NCBI RefSeq assembly: GCF_900104795.1
Contig: NZ_FNTG01000002.1
Coordinates: 868,001 to 932,000, forward strand
Length of the DNA: 64,000 nucleotides
From: Burkholderia sp. WP9
GTDB lineage: Bacteria; Pseudomonadota; Gammaproteobacteria; Burkholderiales; Burkholderiaceae
Direction: 5' to 3'
Part shown: positions 17,480 through 26,602 of the stretch, in pieces
Position numbering within the stretch: the stretch's first letter is position 1
Layout of the letters: each line of letters begins with the position of its first letter
Program-made: the position numbers and the translations under genes
The notes under the pieces: model-generated
Told to the model about the DNA's origin: nothing
Database searches by the model: none
The model's input: only the letters and a program-made list of their open reading frames with translations

Positions 17480-18619
17480 TCAAGCGGCGGCGCGTTCGGG
17501 CTCGAACGCGCTTCGCCGCAGTGCAATCCCATCCGCGTCGAACAGATGACAGGCAGAAGGCGGAACGTGAATGGCAATACGCTCGCCCGACCCGATCGGC
17601 GTATCGCCCGCGGCCTTGGCGATGAGCGTGCCCGCCGCATGATCCGCGTGGACATAGCTGTGCTCGCCGAGCCGTTCCGACAGCACCGTCGTGCACTGCA
17701 CGGACTGCCCGGCGCCGTCGAGGCGCAGATGTTCCGGCCGCACGCCGAGCGTGACCGGCTGGCCGCGCTGCAAACGTTGACCGTCGACCTGTGCGGTCAA
17801 TCGCTCACCGCTTTGCGTCAGCGTGACCGTTACGCTCCCCGGCTCGATCGAATCGACCACGGCGTCGATAAAATTCATGCGCGGCGAACCGATGAAACCC
17901 GCCACGAAGCGCGACTTGGGATGGTGATACAACTCGAGCGGCGCCCCGCTTTGCGCGATGCTGCCGAAGCGCTCGGCGTCAGCACCCGCATGCAGCAGCA
18001 CGATCCGGTCGGCGAGCGTCATCGCTTCGACCTGGTCGTGGGTCACGTACACCACGCTCGCGTTGGCAAAGCGCTGATGCAAACGCGCGATTTCGACGCG
18101 CGTCTGGCCACGCAGCGCGGCGTCGAGATTCGACAGCGGCTCGTCGAACAGGAACACGCCGGGCTCCCGCACGATCGCGCGGCCGATCGCGACGCGCTGT
18201 CGCTGCCCGCCCGAAAGCGCCTTCGGATAGCGCTCCAGAAAGCTGTCCAGTTGCAGAATGCGCGCGGCTTCGCGCACCTTGCTGTCGATCACGTTCTTGG
18301 GTTGTTTCGCGAGCTTCAGACCGAATGCCATGTTGTCGAACACGGTCATGTGCGGAAACAGCGCGTAGCTCTGGAACACCATGGCGACGCCGCGCGCCGC
18401 GGCAGGTACGTCGTTCACCAGACGGCCGCCGATATGCAGTTCGCCTTCACTCAGGTCTTCGAGACCCGCGATCATTCTCAGCAGAGTCGACTTGCCGCAA
18501 CCCGAAGGTCCCAGAAAGACGCAGAACTCGTGCTGCGCTATCTCCAGATTCACGCGCCGGATCACCGGCGGATGGTCACCGTACGACTTCTGCACGTTCG
18601 TCAAACGAATTGCCGCCAT
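17480..18619 (-). CDS. Sugar ABC transporter ATP-binding protein (MsmK/UgpC type)
   Basis: A 379-residue CUT1 ATPase. Walker A is GPSGCGKST at 37-45, the signature is [14 protein letters not shown], Walker B is [13 protein letters not shown] and the switch His lies in [12 protein letters not shown]. The last 130 residues are the TOBE regulatory domain ([12 protein letters not shown]). It is the first gene of the minus-strand galactan operon, directly behind two LacI-type operators. In Bacillus the gan permease borrows a shared MsmX ATPase, so a dedicated ATPase here is a difference. Confidence 0.92.
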   Translation of the reverse strand: MAAIRLTNVQKSYGDHPPVIRRVNLEIAQHEFCVFLGPSGCGKSTLLRMIAGLEDLSEGELHIGGRLVNDVPAAARGVAMVFQSYALFPHMTVFDNMAFGLKLAKQPKNVIDSKVREAARILQLDSFLERYPKALSGGQRQRVAIGRAIVREPGVFLFDEPLSNLDAALRGQTRVEIARLHQRFANASVVYVTHDQVEAMTLADRIVLLHAGADAERFGSIAQSGAPLELYHHPKSRFVAGFIGSPRMNFIDAVVDSIEPGSVTVTLTQSGERLTAQVDGQRLQRGQPVTLGVRPEHLRLDGAGQSVQCTTVLSERLGEHSYVHADHAAGTLIAKAAGDTPIGSGERIAIHVPPSACHLFDADGIALRRSAFEPERAAA

Positions 18620-18632
18620 GCTGCCTCCGTGG

Positions 18633-18648
18633 ATTTAACCGCTTAAAT
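18633..18648. promoter_or_regulatory. LacI-type operator O1 upstream of the galactan operon
   Basis: ATTTAACCGCTTAAAT is palindromic at 7 of 8 positions and contains the LacI-family core AANCGNTT. It lies 14 bp upstream of the ATPase start codon on the minus strand, so repressor bound here would block initiation or early elongation. Confidence 0.75.
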
Positions 18649-18687
18649 TTCTAGGAAAAATAAGTGACCAACCCTTGCACGGCAGGC

Positions 18688-18703
18688 ATTTAATCGCTTA
18701 AAT
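18688..18703. promoter_or_regulatory. LacI-type operator O2 upstream of the galactan operon
   Basis: ATTTAATCGCTTAAAT repeats O1 with one base changed (T for C at position 7). The two centres are 55 bp apart, about five helical turns, which favours binding on the same DNA face and possible looping. It lies 120 bp before the divergent LacI start at 18823, so it could also control that gene. Confidence 0.75.
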
Positions 18704-18822
18704 TCGAGTTCGAGGGAAAAAGTCATGGCGGGTGTCTCCTGGATGTTTTCCAGCAAGTTATCAACGTCGCCCGCAGCTTGCAACATTTGAATCGCATTCC
18801 CTGAATATGGGATAAAGAAGTT

Positions 18823-19839
18823 ATGGTCACTCTGTCCGAAGTTGCGAAGCGCGCTCACGTCACCGCCGCGACTGTCTCCAACGTGCTGCGCAACCGCGAG
18901 AAGGTGCGCCCCGAAACGGCTGAACGCGTGCTCAAGGCGATCGCCGATCTCGGCTACCGGCCCAACCTGAATGCACGCGCACTGGCCGAGGGCCGCTCGT
19001 CGACGCTCGCGTTGATGCTGTCGAATATCTCGAACCCGTTCTACCCCGAGTTCGTGCTGGCCGCCGAGCGTGCCGCGCGCAAAGCCGGCCACTTCCTGAT
19101 GGTTTGCAATACTGACGATGACGCCGAGATCGGCCGCGCGTATCTGAACCAGATCGCAGGTACGCTGGCCGACGGCGTGCTCGTCATGAACACGGACATC
19201 ACGATCAACGATCTGTGTGCGTCGGCTACGCACAGCGCGCCGATTCTGCTGGCCATGTGGGAACACCCGGAATCGCCGCCCGCGCTGCCTTGCATCGCCG
19301 TGGATTTTCATCTCGCGGGCGAGCTGGCCGCGCGGCATCTGCTCGAGCTCGGCCACCGCGAAATCGGCCTTCTGATCGGCGACGGTTGCGGCGGCTTGCA
19401 GGATGCGCGCTCCAACGGTTTTCGCGCCGCGATGCGCGCCGCCGGCATCGAGACCGACGCGGCGGCGGTGCTGCAAATCCGCGACTCGATCGACGCGGGC
19501 TACGCCGCCTGCATGCAACTGATGGCAAACCGGCCGCATCTCACCGCGATTTTCGCGACCAACGACCTGCTCGCGATCGGTGCGGCACAGGCGCTGCTGA
19601 CGCTGGGCCGAGCGGTGCCGAACGACGTTTCGGTGATCGGCATTACGGACATTCAACTGGCGCACCAGGTGCATCCCGCTTTGACGACGGTCGCGATTCA
19701 GACCGCGGCGATCGCGGAGTTGTCGGTCGAGAGTCTGATCCGGCTGATCCAGACGCCGGACCAGCAGCCGTCGATGCTGCTCGCCCCGCCGCCCACGCTG
19801 ATCGTGCGCGCGTCGACCGGGCCGCGACGGCCGAAATGA
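18823..19839 (+). CDS. LacI family regulator of the galactan operon
   Basis: A 338-residue LacI/GalR regulator. The helix-turn-helix and hinge lie at residues 2-60 (TLSEVAKRAHVTAATVSNVL, then YRPNLNARALAEGRSSTLAL), and a periplasmic-binding-protein-like sugar domain follows. It is divergent from the galactan transport and hydrolysis operon. Two matching palindromes lie in the 203-bp gap, so it is very likely its repressor, with galactobiose or a similar oligosaccharide as inducer by analogy with GanR. The effector is inferred. Confidence 0.88.
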   Translation: MVTLSEVAKRAHVTAATVSNVLRNREKVRPETAERVLKAIADLGYRPNLNARALAEGRSSTLALMLSNISNPFYPEFVLAAERAARKAGHFLMVCNTDDDAEIGRAYLNQIAGTLADGVLVMNTDITINDLCASATHSAPILLAMWEHPESPPALPCIAVDFHLAGELAARHLLELGHREIGLLIGDGCGGLQDARSNGFRAAMRAAGIETDAAAVLQIRDSIDAGYAACMQLMANRPHLTAIFATNDLLAIGAAQALLTLGRAVPNDVSVIGITDIQLAHQVHPALTTVAIQTAAIAELSVESLIRLIQTPDQQPSMLLAPPPTLIVRASTGPRRPK

Positions 19840-20028
19840 ATTTGCAAGCCATTCAGCAGAAAATGCTGTCACAGCACGAAAAAAAAGGCGTGCAAACCGC
19901 CGACGCCCCGATTGTCAATTTGATCGATTGCGGCACAGGCGTAGCATCGATCCATCAATCGGCCCACGGTACGCGGCCGCGCCGCCGCGAGCCTCGCCGA
20001 ATCAAGGGCAACCTGAAGGAGCAACCCG

Positions 20029-21501
20029 ATGTCTCTCGCATTGACGCGCAGTGAACTGATTCGCCCGCAGAACCTGATCGACGGAAAATGGGCCGGTGCC
20101 GCCGACGGCGCCCGCTTTGCCGTCACCAACCCGGCCACCGGCGAAACGATCGTCGAAGTCGCGAACAGCGGCGCCGCGGACGCGCGCGCCGCCACCGACG
20201 CCGCAGCCCGCGCGTTCCCCGCCTGGCGCGATAAGCTGCCGCGCGAGCGCGCCGAGATCCTGCGCCGCTGGCACGCGCTGATCGTCGCCAATACCGACGA
20301 TCTCGCGAAGCTGATGTCGATGGAACAGGGCAAGCCGCTCGCGGAAAGCCGCGGCGAAGTGGCTTACGGTGCGTCGTACGTGGCGTGGTTCGCCGACGAA
20401 GCGACCCGCATCTACGGCGATCTGATTCCGCAGCAGCAGCGCGGCAAGCGCATGAGCGCGGTGAAGGAACCGGTCGGCGTGGTCGCGGCCATCACGCCGT
20501 GGAATTTCCCGCTGGCCATGATCGCCCGCAAGATCGCGCCCGCGCTCGCGGCCGGTTGCACCGTGGTCGCCAAACCCGCCGAAGACACGCCGCTCACCGC
20601 GCTCGCTCTCGCCGCGCTCGCGCAGGAAGCCGGTCTGCCGGACGGTGTGTTGAACATGCTGTCGGCCTCGCGTGAACAGGGCATTGCCGCGGTTGCCGAT
20701 TGGCTCGCCGACGCGCGCGTGCGCAAGATCACGTTCACCGGCTCCACGCCGGTCGGCAAGCATCTCGCGCGTGAATCCGCGGGCACGCTCAAGAAGCTCT
20801 CGCTGGAATTGGGCGGCAACGCGCCCTTTATCGTATTCGACGACGCCGATCTCGACGCCGCCGTGACCGGTCTGATGGCGGCGAAATTCCGCAACGGCGG
20901 CCAGACCTGCGTGTGTCCGAACCGCGTGTATGTGCAGGCCGGCGTCTATGCGCGCTTTGCCGAGCTGCTCGCGCGACGCGTCGCTGCCTTGAAGGTTGCG
21001 CCCGCAACGGACCCGGACGCGCAGATCGGCCCGATGATCAACGAGCGCGCAATCGAGAAGATCGCCCGTCACGTGGAAGACGCCGTCAAACACGGCGCGA
21101 AAGTGCTGACGGGCGGCAAGCGCCTGACGGAACTCGGCCCGAACTACTACGCGCCGACCGTGCTGACGGACGCGCGCGACGACATGCTGGTCTGCTGCGA
21201 AGAAACCTTCGGCCCGGTTGCCCCGCTCTTCAGTTTCGACGACGAAGCCGAAGCGATCCGCCTCGCCAACGACACGCCGTTCGGCCTCGCCGCCTACTTC
21301 TACACGCAGGACGTGCGGCGTATCAACCGCGTGGCCGCACAGCTCGAAGCGGGGGTGATCGGCATCAATGAAGGCGCAGTGTCGAGCGAAGCGGCGCCGT
21401 TTGGTGGCGTGAAGGAATCGGGCTATGGCCGCGAAGGCTCGAAGTACGGGCTCGACGATTACATGTCGATCAAGTACTTGTGCCAAGGCGGGCTTGATTG
21501 A
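20029..21501 (+). CDS. gabD: NAD(P)+-dependent succinate-semialdehyde dehydrogenase
   Basis: A 490-residue aldehyde dehydrogenase. The catalytic Cys is C294 (FRNGGQTCVCPNRV) and the general base is E260 (LELGGNAPFIVF). TPWNFPLAMIARKIAPALAAGCTVVAKPAEDTPL covers the cofactor-binding region. The C-terminal PFGGVKESGYGREGSKYGLDDYMSIKY block matches the GabD group, which oxidises succinate semialdehyde to succinate (GABA degradation and related routes). AAGGAG precedes the ATG. It is monocistronic and ends in a compound terminator; no GABA transaminase is adjacent. Confidence 0.85.
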   Translation: MSLALTRSELIRPQNLIDGKWAGAADGARFAVTNPATGETIVEVANSGAADARAATDAAARAFPAWRDKLPRERAEILRRWHALIVANTDDLAKLMSMEQGKPLAESRGEVAYGASYVAWFADEATRIYGDLIPQQQRGKRMSAVKEPVGVVAAITPWNFPLAMIARKIAPALAAGCTVVAKPAEDTPLTALALAALAQEAGLPDGVLNMLSASREQGIAAVADWLADARVRKITFTGSTPVGKHLARESAGTLKKLSLELGGNAPFIVFDDADLDAAVTGLMAAKFRNGGQTCVCPNRVYVQAGVYARFAELLARRVAALKVAPATDPDAQIGPMINERAIEKIARHVEDAVKHGAKVLTGGKRLTELGPNYYAPTVLTDARDDMLVCCEETFGPVAPLFSFDDEAEAIRLANDTPFGLAAYFYTQDVRRINRVAAQLEAGVIGINEGAVSSEAAPFGGVKESGYGREGSKYGLDDYMSIKYLCQGGLD

Positions 21502-21545
21502 CGAGCCGCTATCCCGCTGGCAACTGAACGCCTGACCTGCACACT

Positions 21546-21605
21546 CTGCCGCCTCGGCGCAGCGCCTTACATTCCAAAGAGGCGCTGAAACGGGGCGGCA
21601 GTTTT
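21546..21605. terminator. Compound terminator between convergent gabD and HAD genes
   Basis: CTGCCGCC (21546-21553) pairs with GGCGGCAG (21594-21601), which is followed by TTTTC. Inside, AGCGCC (21561-21566) pairs with GGCGCT (21581-21586). The nested stem sits between the gabD stop (21501) and the minus-strand stop at 21616, so it can serve the plus strand and perhaps both. Confidence 0.7.
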
Positions 21606-21615
21606 CATTCAATCG

Positions 21616-22341
21616 CTATTTGGCCTGCAAAGCCCGCTGATGCGCTTTCACCAGATCACCCATGCTGTTGAAGCGGAAGTCGATCTTCGGCTGTGAGCCC
21701 GGATCCATCGTCGCACCGAAGCCCTGCTTTGCGTGCCGGCGATAAATCCAGCACGACGAGAGGCCGAATTCGTTCGCCGGTTTGTGGTCGTGGAACAGGC
21801 TTTCGGCCGTGTGCAAAATCTTTTCCTTCCTGATGCCTCGCTCGCCGAGCTTTTCCAGCATGTACTCGAAATTGCGCGGCGACGGCTTGTATGAGCCAAT
21901 ATCCTCGGCCGTAAAAATCGCGTCGAATTCGACCTGTAATTTCGCGTTGCTATAAGCAAAGCTTTCGTTATCGACGTTCGACAGAATCACCAGCTTGTAA
22001 TGCTGCTTCAGGTATTGCAACGACGCAGCGGAATCGTCGAACGCGGGCCAGTTCTGGATCGACTTGCCGTACGCCACGCAGTCGGCGAGCGTGTACGGCA
22101 CCTGCCACTCTTCCGCGAGACGCTTGTAGACGATCGGCAATAGCTCCTGATAACGCCGCCCCGGCGTGTATCTCTGCTGCGACGATTCGTGCCGCGCGTG
22201 TGCTTCGAGCACCTGGTCGCGCGTGAGTGGCGGTTCCACACGCGTGAGCAGCGGCCGCAAGCCTTCGAAAATGCCGGTTTCCCAGTCGATCAACGTTCCA
22301 TAGCAGTCGAACGTCAGCGTATCGAAATCGGTCAATTGCAT
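21616..22341 (-). CDS. HAD hydrolase, haloacid dehalogenase type II-like
   Basis: A 241-residue HAD-superfamily enzyme. The nucleophile is D12 in the FDCYGTL motif, the Ser/Thr and Lys motifs lie in VILSNVDN and SYKPSPRNFEYML, and the C-terminal motif lies in ESLFHDHKPANEFGLSSCWI. Proteins of this form are annotated as 2-haloacid dehalogenases, but many act on phosphate esters or other substrates. ATG 22341 follows AAGGAGAGAACTGGC and opens directly into the HAD motif; the longer frame adds a non-conserved extension. Confidence 0.78.
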   Translation of the reverse strand: MQLTDFDTLTFDCYGTLIDWETGIFEGLRPLLTRVEPPLTRDQVLEAHARHESSQQRYTPGRRYQELLPIVYKRLAEEWQVPYTLADCVAYGKSIQNWPAFDDSAASLQYLKQHYKLVILSNVDNESFAYSNAKLQVEFDAIFTAEDIGSYKPSPRNFEYMLEKLGERGIRKEKILHTAESLFHDHKPANEFGLSSCWIYRRHAKQGFGATMDPGSQPKIDFRFNSMGDLVKAHQRALQAK

Positions 22342-22654
22342 GCCAGTTCTCTCCTTGTTTCGCCGAATGTGAACACAGTGTAGAGCCATGGCCGCGCTTC
22401 GCCAAATCTCAGTTCCCCGAACAAACCGCCAATCCGCTCCTGTTGGAACCCACACGCGCAAGTGCCTGCAACGGCCGCGCGTGCAATAGCGTAACCGTCA
22501 TGCACACGATTCATGACGGGCATTTTTGGCCCGAATTTGACCGCGCTTTTTCACGGTCCTATCGTTCGACATGCCTGCCGGATTCGTCTCGCCGCTCCTG
22601 CCGATCAAAAAGGCGAGAACGCGCGACCCTCCACCTCGTGACCCTCCCACTGCC
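22342..22654. other. 313-bp divergent region upstream of the MHS transporter gene
   Basis: No gene is visible. The main feature is CCGTCATG-N9-CATGACGG at 22495-22519, with perfect 8-bp arms and lying 135 bp before the transporter ATG. That makes it a good operator candidate for a dimeric regulator. Confidence 0.55.
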
Positions 22655-24013
22655 ATGAATTCTGACGCGACAGCTGTTCTGACACCCCTGCCCGCCATCC
22701 GGCCCACCAGCAAGGTTCGTCGCGCGGTGACGACCGCCGTGCTCGGTCAGGTTCTCGAATGGTACGACTTCTTCCTCTATGGCACCGCCGCCGCACTCGT
22801 ATTCGGCAAGCTGTTCTTTCCCGTTGGCAGCGATCCGCTAACCGGCACGATCGCTGCGTTCGGCGGCTTTACGGTGGGCTTTATCGCGCGGCCCATCGGC
22901 GGCGTGCTGTGCGGCCATATCGGCGACCGCTACGGCCGCAAGACGGTCATGATGCTGACGCTGCTCGTCATGGGCACGGCCACCGTGTGCATGGGTCTTC
23001 TGCCGACCTATCAGCAGATCGGCCTCGCGGCGCCCGTCATGCTGGTGCTGTTGCGCATTTTGCAAGGCCTCGCCGCAGGCGGCGAATGGAGCGGCAGCAT
23101 TCTGCTGATTCACGAAAGCGCGCCCGCCTCCCGGCGCGGCGCGCTCGCGGCCTGGAGCCCGTGCGGCGCAGCGTTCGGCTTCGTGCTGTCCACCGCCGCG
23201 TTTCTGCTCGTGCAAACGCTCACGCCCGCCGACTTTCACAGTTGGGGCTGGCGCGTGCCGTTCCTCTGCAGCGCCGTGCTGGTCGCGCTCGGCCTGTGGA
23301 TGCGCCGCTCCGTCGACGAAAGCGCGGAGTTCGCCGAAGTCAAGGCCACGCGCCGCGATGCCCGCATGCCGGTCGTCGAAGTGCTGCGCCAATGCCCGCG
23401 CCAGGTGTTGACCGTGTTCGGCCTGCGCTTCGGCGAAGGCGCGGCGTCGTACATCTTCTTCGCGTTCTCGATTGCGTATGGCCAGTTCATCGGCCTCAAA
23501 TCGAGCTGGGTGTTAGGCGGCTTGACCGTGTCGATGTTGCTGATGATCCCCATGTCGCTGTTGATGGGGCGTCTCACGGACCGGATCGGCCGCAAGCCGG
23601 TCTATCTCGCCGGCGCCGTGGCGATGGTGTTGGTCGCCTACCCGTATTTCACGCTGCTCGGCTCGGGCGTGCTGTGGAAAGTCATCGCAGCGCTCGTGCT
23701 CGCCAACAGCATCACGCTCGGCATTCTCGAAGGCGCGCAGCCCGCGTTCATCAGCGAGTTGCTGCCGGTTCATCTGCGGTTTTCGGGGCTCGGTATCGGC
23801 CGCGAGATTTCGTCGGTACTCGGCGGCGGACTCTCGCCGATGGTCGCGACCGCGCTGCTCGCGCATTACCGCAGCGCCGCACCGGTGGCGATCTATCTCG
23901 TCGTGCTCGGCTTGATCACGGTACTCGCCACCTGTTTCGCACCGGAGACCTTTCCCAAAGCGCTGCGGCTCGAGGCGAAGGCCAAAGAGCATGCCGAGCG
24001 CGAAAGCGCTTGA
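22655..24013 (+). CDS. MFS transporter, metabolite:H+ symporter (MHS) family
   Basis: A 452-residue, 12-TM carrier. The TM1 region VLGQVLEWYDFFLYGTAAAL and the loop motif GHIGDRYGRKTVMMLTLLVMG are the hallmarks of MHS carriers (ShiA, KgtP, ProP relatives), which import organic acids or zwitterions with protons. RIGRKPVYLAG is the second-half repeat. ATG 22655 places the N-terminal tail at normal family length; a longer frame adds a basic stretch. It is followed 57 bp later by the oxygenase gene, so it probably imports the substrate of that enzyme. Confidence 0.85.
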   Translation: MNSDATAVLTPLPAIRPTSKVRRAVTTAVLGQVLEWYDFFLYGTAAALVFGKLFFPVGSDPLTGTIAAFGGFTVGFIARPIGGVLCGHIGDRYGRKTVMMLTLLVMGTATVCMGLLPTYQQIGLAAPVMLVLLRILQGLAAGGEWSGSILLIHESAPASRRGALAAWSPCGAAFGFVLSTAAFLLVQTLTPADFHSWGWRVPFLCSAVLVALGLWMRRSVDESAEFAEVKATRRDARMPVVEVLRQCPRQVLTVFGLRFGEGAASYIFFAFSIAYGQFIGLKSSWVLGGLTVSMLLMIPMSLLMGRLTDRIGRKPVYLAGAVAMVLVAYPYFTLLGSGVLWKVIAALVLANSITLGILEGAQPAFISELLPVHLRFSGLGIGREISSVLGGGLSPMVATALLAHYRSAAPVAIYLVVLGLITVLATCFAPETFPKALRLEAKAKEHAERESA

Positions 24014-24070
24014 CGCCCCCGCCGACGCCAATTCGTCCGAACTCATTTACTCCATTTTCAAGCCGTCATC

Positions 24071-25288
24071 ATGCAAAGCCTTCAGATGAGCAATGTTTCG
24101 ACCTACGCTTACGAACCCAGGGCGCTCGATCATGCCGATCCGTATCCTGAGTACGCCGGCCCGATCACGCTCGACGCGCTGATCAGCGAGATCGAGCGCC
24201 GCCGCGACGAGTTCGATCAACTCTCCCATGTCCCGCGCAACATGATCGCGAAGATGAAGCGCGCGGGCATCTTCCGCGCCAGCACGCCGCAACGCTTCGG
24301 CGGCGACGCGCTGCCACCGGCGCAATTTCTGCGGATGCTCGAACGCATTGCGATCGCCGACGGCTCCGCTGCCTGGGTGGCCGCGTTCGGCTCGGCGAAT
24401 ACGTATATCGCCGCGTTGCCGATCGAAACACAGGAGCAGATTTACGCCACCGGACCCGATCAGGTTTTCTCGGGCGGCCTCTACCCGCTGCAACCCGCTG
24501 CCCAGGCGCCGGGTGGCTTCGTGGTGAGCGGGCAGTGGCGCTTCGCGAGCGGCTGCAAGGGCGCGGACTGGATCGGCGTCGGCATCGGCGGCACGCCCGC
24601 CAACTCCGGCGCGGCGGCCGCGGGCAAGCCGTTCACCGCGGTGTTTCCCGCGCATGAGGTCGAGATCGTCGAGAACTGGAACGTGGTCGGTATGCAGGGA
24701 ACCGGCAGCCACGATCTGCGGCTCCAGGATAAATTCGTTGAGACGCCATGGACCTTCGTGCGCGGCGGCGCGGCGCTGATCGACGAACCGCTGTACCGCT
24801 ACCCCGCCGTCGCCTATCAGGCGCAGGTGCACGCTGCCGTCAACATCGGTCTCGCGCGGGCGGCGCTCGATCTGTTGACAGGCATGTCCGGCTCGACCAA
24901 AACCACCACCGGCGCGCCGCGCCTCGCCGACCGCGGCTATTACCGCTCGGGCCTCGCGAAAGCGGAGGCCAACTGGCGCAGCGCCCGCGCGTTCTTCTAC
25001 GAATCCGCCGAGGCCGCATGGCGGACGATCACCAACGGCGATGCCGTCTCACAGGACCAGGCGAATCTGTTGCGCCTGAGCGCGACGCACGCCGCGCAGA
25101 TCGGCGCCGAAGTGGTGATGCAGGCGTATCAGATGGCGGGCGTTGCCGCGATCTATCGCGAGAACCGGTTGCAGCGTCTCGTGCGGGATTCGATCGTCGT
25201 GACACAACATGCGTTTCTGGGCGAAGGCACGTATGACGCCTCCGGCGCGCTGTTCGCGGGCGTGCCGCCAGTCACGCCTTTTCCGTAA
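24071..25288 (+). CDS. Flavin-dependent monooxygenase, oxygenase component (acyl-CoA dehydrogenase-like, HsaA/HpaH type)
   Basis: A 405-residue protein with the acyl-CoA dehydrogenase fold. It lacks the usual acyl-CoA dehydrogenase base context and instead resembles group D two-component flavin monooxygenases. Relevant segments are FRASTPQRFGGDALPPAQFLRMLERIAIADGSAAWVAAFGS, a flavin-site stretch with ASGCKGADWIGVG, the NVVGMQGTGSHDLRL motif, and a C-terminal helical domain. A flavin reductase gene follows 23 bp downstream, which strongly supports the two-component assignment: reduced FMN/FAD is passed to this subunit to hydroxylate an organic (often phenolic) substrate. The substrate is unknown. 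Confidence 0.8.
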   Translation: MQSLQMSNVSTYAYEPRALDHADPYPEYAGPITLDALISEIERRRDEFDQLSHVPRNMIAKMKRAGIFRASTPQRFGGDALPPAQFLRMLERIAIADGSAAWVAAFGSANTYIAALPIETQEQIYATGPDQVFSGGLYPLQPAAQAPGGFVVSGQWRFASGCKGADWIGVGIGGTPANSGAAAAGKPFTAVFPAHEVEIVENWNVVGMQGTGSHDLRLQDKFVETPWTFVRGGAALIDEPLYRYPAVAYQAQVHAAVNIGLARAALDLLTGMSGSTKTTTGAPRLADRGYYRSGLAKAEANWRSARAFFYESAEAAWRTITNGDAVSQDQANLLRLSATHAAQIGAEVVMQAYQMAGVAAIYRENRLQRLVRDSIVVTQHAFLGEGTYDASGALFAGVPPVTPFP

Positions 25289-25311
25289 CACGGCGCGCCC
25301 GGCCTCCTGCC

Positions 25312-25863
25312 ATGCAAAAGGAAATGAACGTGACGATCGAAGACACCAGAATGCGTTTCCGCGACGCGATGGCATGCCTGCCTGCCGCCGTCAACATCAT
25401 CACCACGGATGGACCCGGCGGCCGCTGTGGCATCACCGCAAGCGCGGTGTGCTCCGTGACGGACGCGCCGCCGACCATGCTCGTCTGTATCAATCAGGCC
25501 AGCTACGTGCATGACGTCCTGCATCGCAACCGCAGCGTGTGCATCAATGTGCTTGCCGCGGAGTGCCAGGAACTCGCGCGTGATTTTGCCGGCATGACGG
25601 CGTGCTCGATGGACGAGCGCTTCGGCCGTCACGCTTGGACCGTGGGCGAGTCGCCGGCACCGGTGCTGCAGGATGCGATCGCCAGTCTCGAAGGTGAGAT
25701 CGTGGACATCAAGACGGTCGGCTCGCACTCGGTCATGTTCGCTCAGATCCGCCACATTGCGCTGCGCTCGGACGGCGACGGGCTGATTTATTTCGGCCGG
25801 CAGTTTCATCGCTTGAGCAGGCCGCCAGCAACCGCGCCGCTTACCGCGCAAGCAACGAGGTGA
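25312..25863 (+). CDS. Flavin reductase, partner of the upstream monooxygenase (HpaC-like)
   Basis: A 183-residue flavin reductase-like (split-barrel) protein. It contains FRDAMACLPAAVNIITTDGPGGRCGITASAVCSVTDAPPTMLVCINQ, the flavin-binding core of the HpaC/HsaB family, and ends with SHSVMFAQIRHIAL and YFGRQFH. It should use NAD(P)H to supply reduced flavin to the oxygenase. The start could also be ATG 25324 (MNVTIEDTRM). Its TGA overlaps the next gene's GTG start by 4 bp, so the two are translationally coupled. Confidence 0.85.
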   Translation: MQKEMNVTIEDTRMRFRDAMACLPAAVNIITTDGPGGRCGITASAVCSVTDAPPTMLVCINQASYVHDVLHRNRSVCINVLAAECQELARDFAGMTACSMDERFGRHAWTVGESPAPVLQDAIASLEGEIVDIKTVGSHSVMFAQIRHIALRSDGDGLIYFGRQFHRLSRPPATAPLTAQATR

Positions 25864-26573
25864 ACGTGGAAGTCTGCTTCTTTCTGATTGGCCACGGTGC
25901 GCCTGAGCGAGAAGCGCGGCCCCCCGAGCTGTCACGGCTCGAAGCTGCCTCGCAAGACACGGAGGGATTGCGCCGTTTCGCGATTCACGTGCCCGAGGAA
26001 TCGGACGACCGCGATCCTTTGTCGACGATCGACACTTCCGCCCGCCCCCGCTGCGTGCTGCAATGGTATTTCGACGATCTCGAACCGCTTGAACACGCGC
26101 TGCAACCGGGAGGTGCGTTGCACGACGTGGTCGAAGGCGCTACGACCACGGGTCTCACTTTCACGCAGCAGGCCATGGCGGTCAGGCAGTTCGCCACGCT
26201 GAATCCGGGTGACCCCGGCGCCCGCGCCGAGCGCTGCACATACCTCGTCAGCTACGAAGGCGAAGCGCAAGACTTCAACGCGTGGCTCTCGCACTACCTC
26301 GCGCATCATCCGCCACTCATGGCGCAATTGCCCGGCATTCGCGAACTCGAAATTTACACGCGTCTGGATTACCGTTCGGGCCTCGACGTGGCGCGCGTCA
26401 CGGCCATGCAACGCAACAAGGTGGTTTTCGACGATGCCGCGTCGCTGGCCGCGGCCCTCGCGTCACCGGTTCGGGCCAGCATGAAGCAGGACTTCAACGC
26501 CTTCCCGCCGTATAGCGGCGCGACGCTGCATTTCCCTATGCGAAGCATTTACGGTAATCTGAAACCCAAATAA
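25860..26573 (+). CDS. EthD-like dimeric alpha/beta barrel protein
   Basis: A 237-residue protein starting with GTG 25860 inside the stop of the flavin reductase gene. The C-terminal half (CTYLVSYEGEAQDFNAWLSHYLAHHPPLMAQLPGIRELEIYTRLDY) fits the EthD/ferredoxin-like fold, and the N-terminal half looks like a degenerate copy, making a fused two-domain barrel. EthD-type proteins accompany oxygenases and polyketide or steroid enzymes. Here it probably helps or follows the flavin monooxygenase. No catalytic role can be read from sequence. Confidence 0.65.
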   Translation: MNVEVCFFLIGHGAPEREARPPELSRLEAASQDTEGLRRFAIHVPEESDDRDPLSTIDTSARPRCVLQWYFDDLEPLEHALQPGGALHDVVEGATTTGLTFTQQAMAVRQFATLNPGDPGARAERCTYLVSYEGEAQDFNAWLSHYLAHHPPLMAQLPGIRELEIYTRLDYRSGLDVARVTAMQRNKVVFDDAASLAAALASPVRASMKQDFNAFPPYSGATLHFPMRSIYGNLKPK

Positions 26574-26602
26574 ATGCCCTCTCTCGCCGCGATCCGAACG
26601 TC

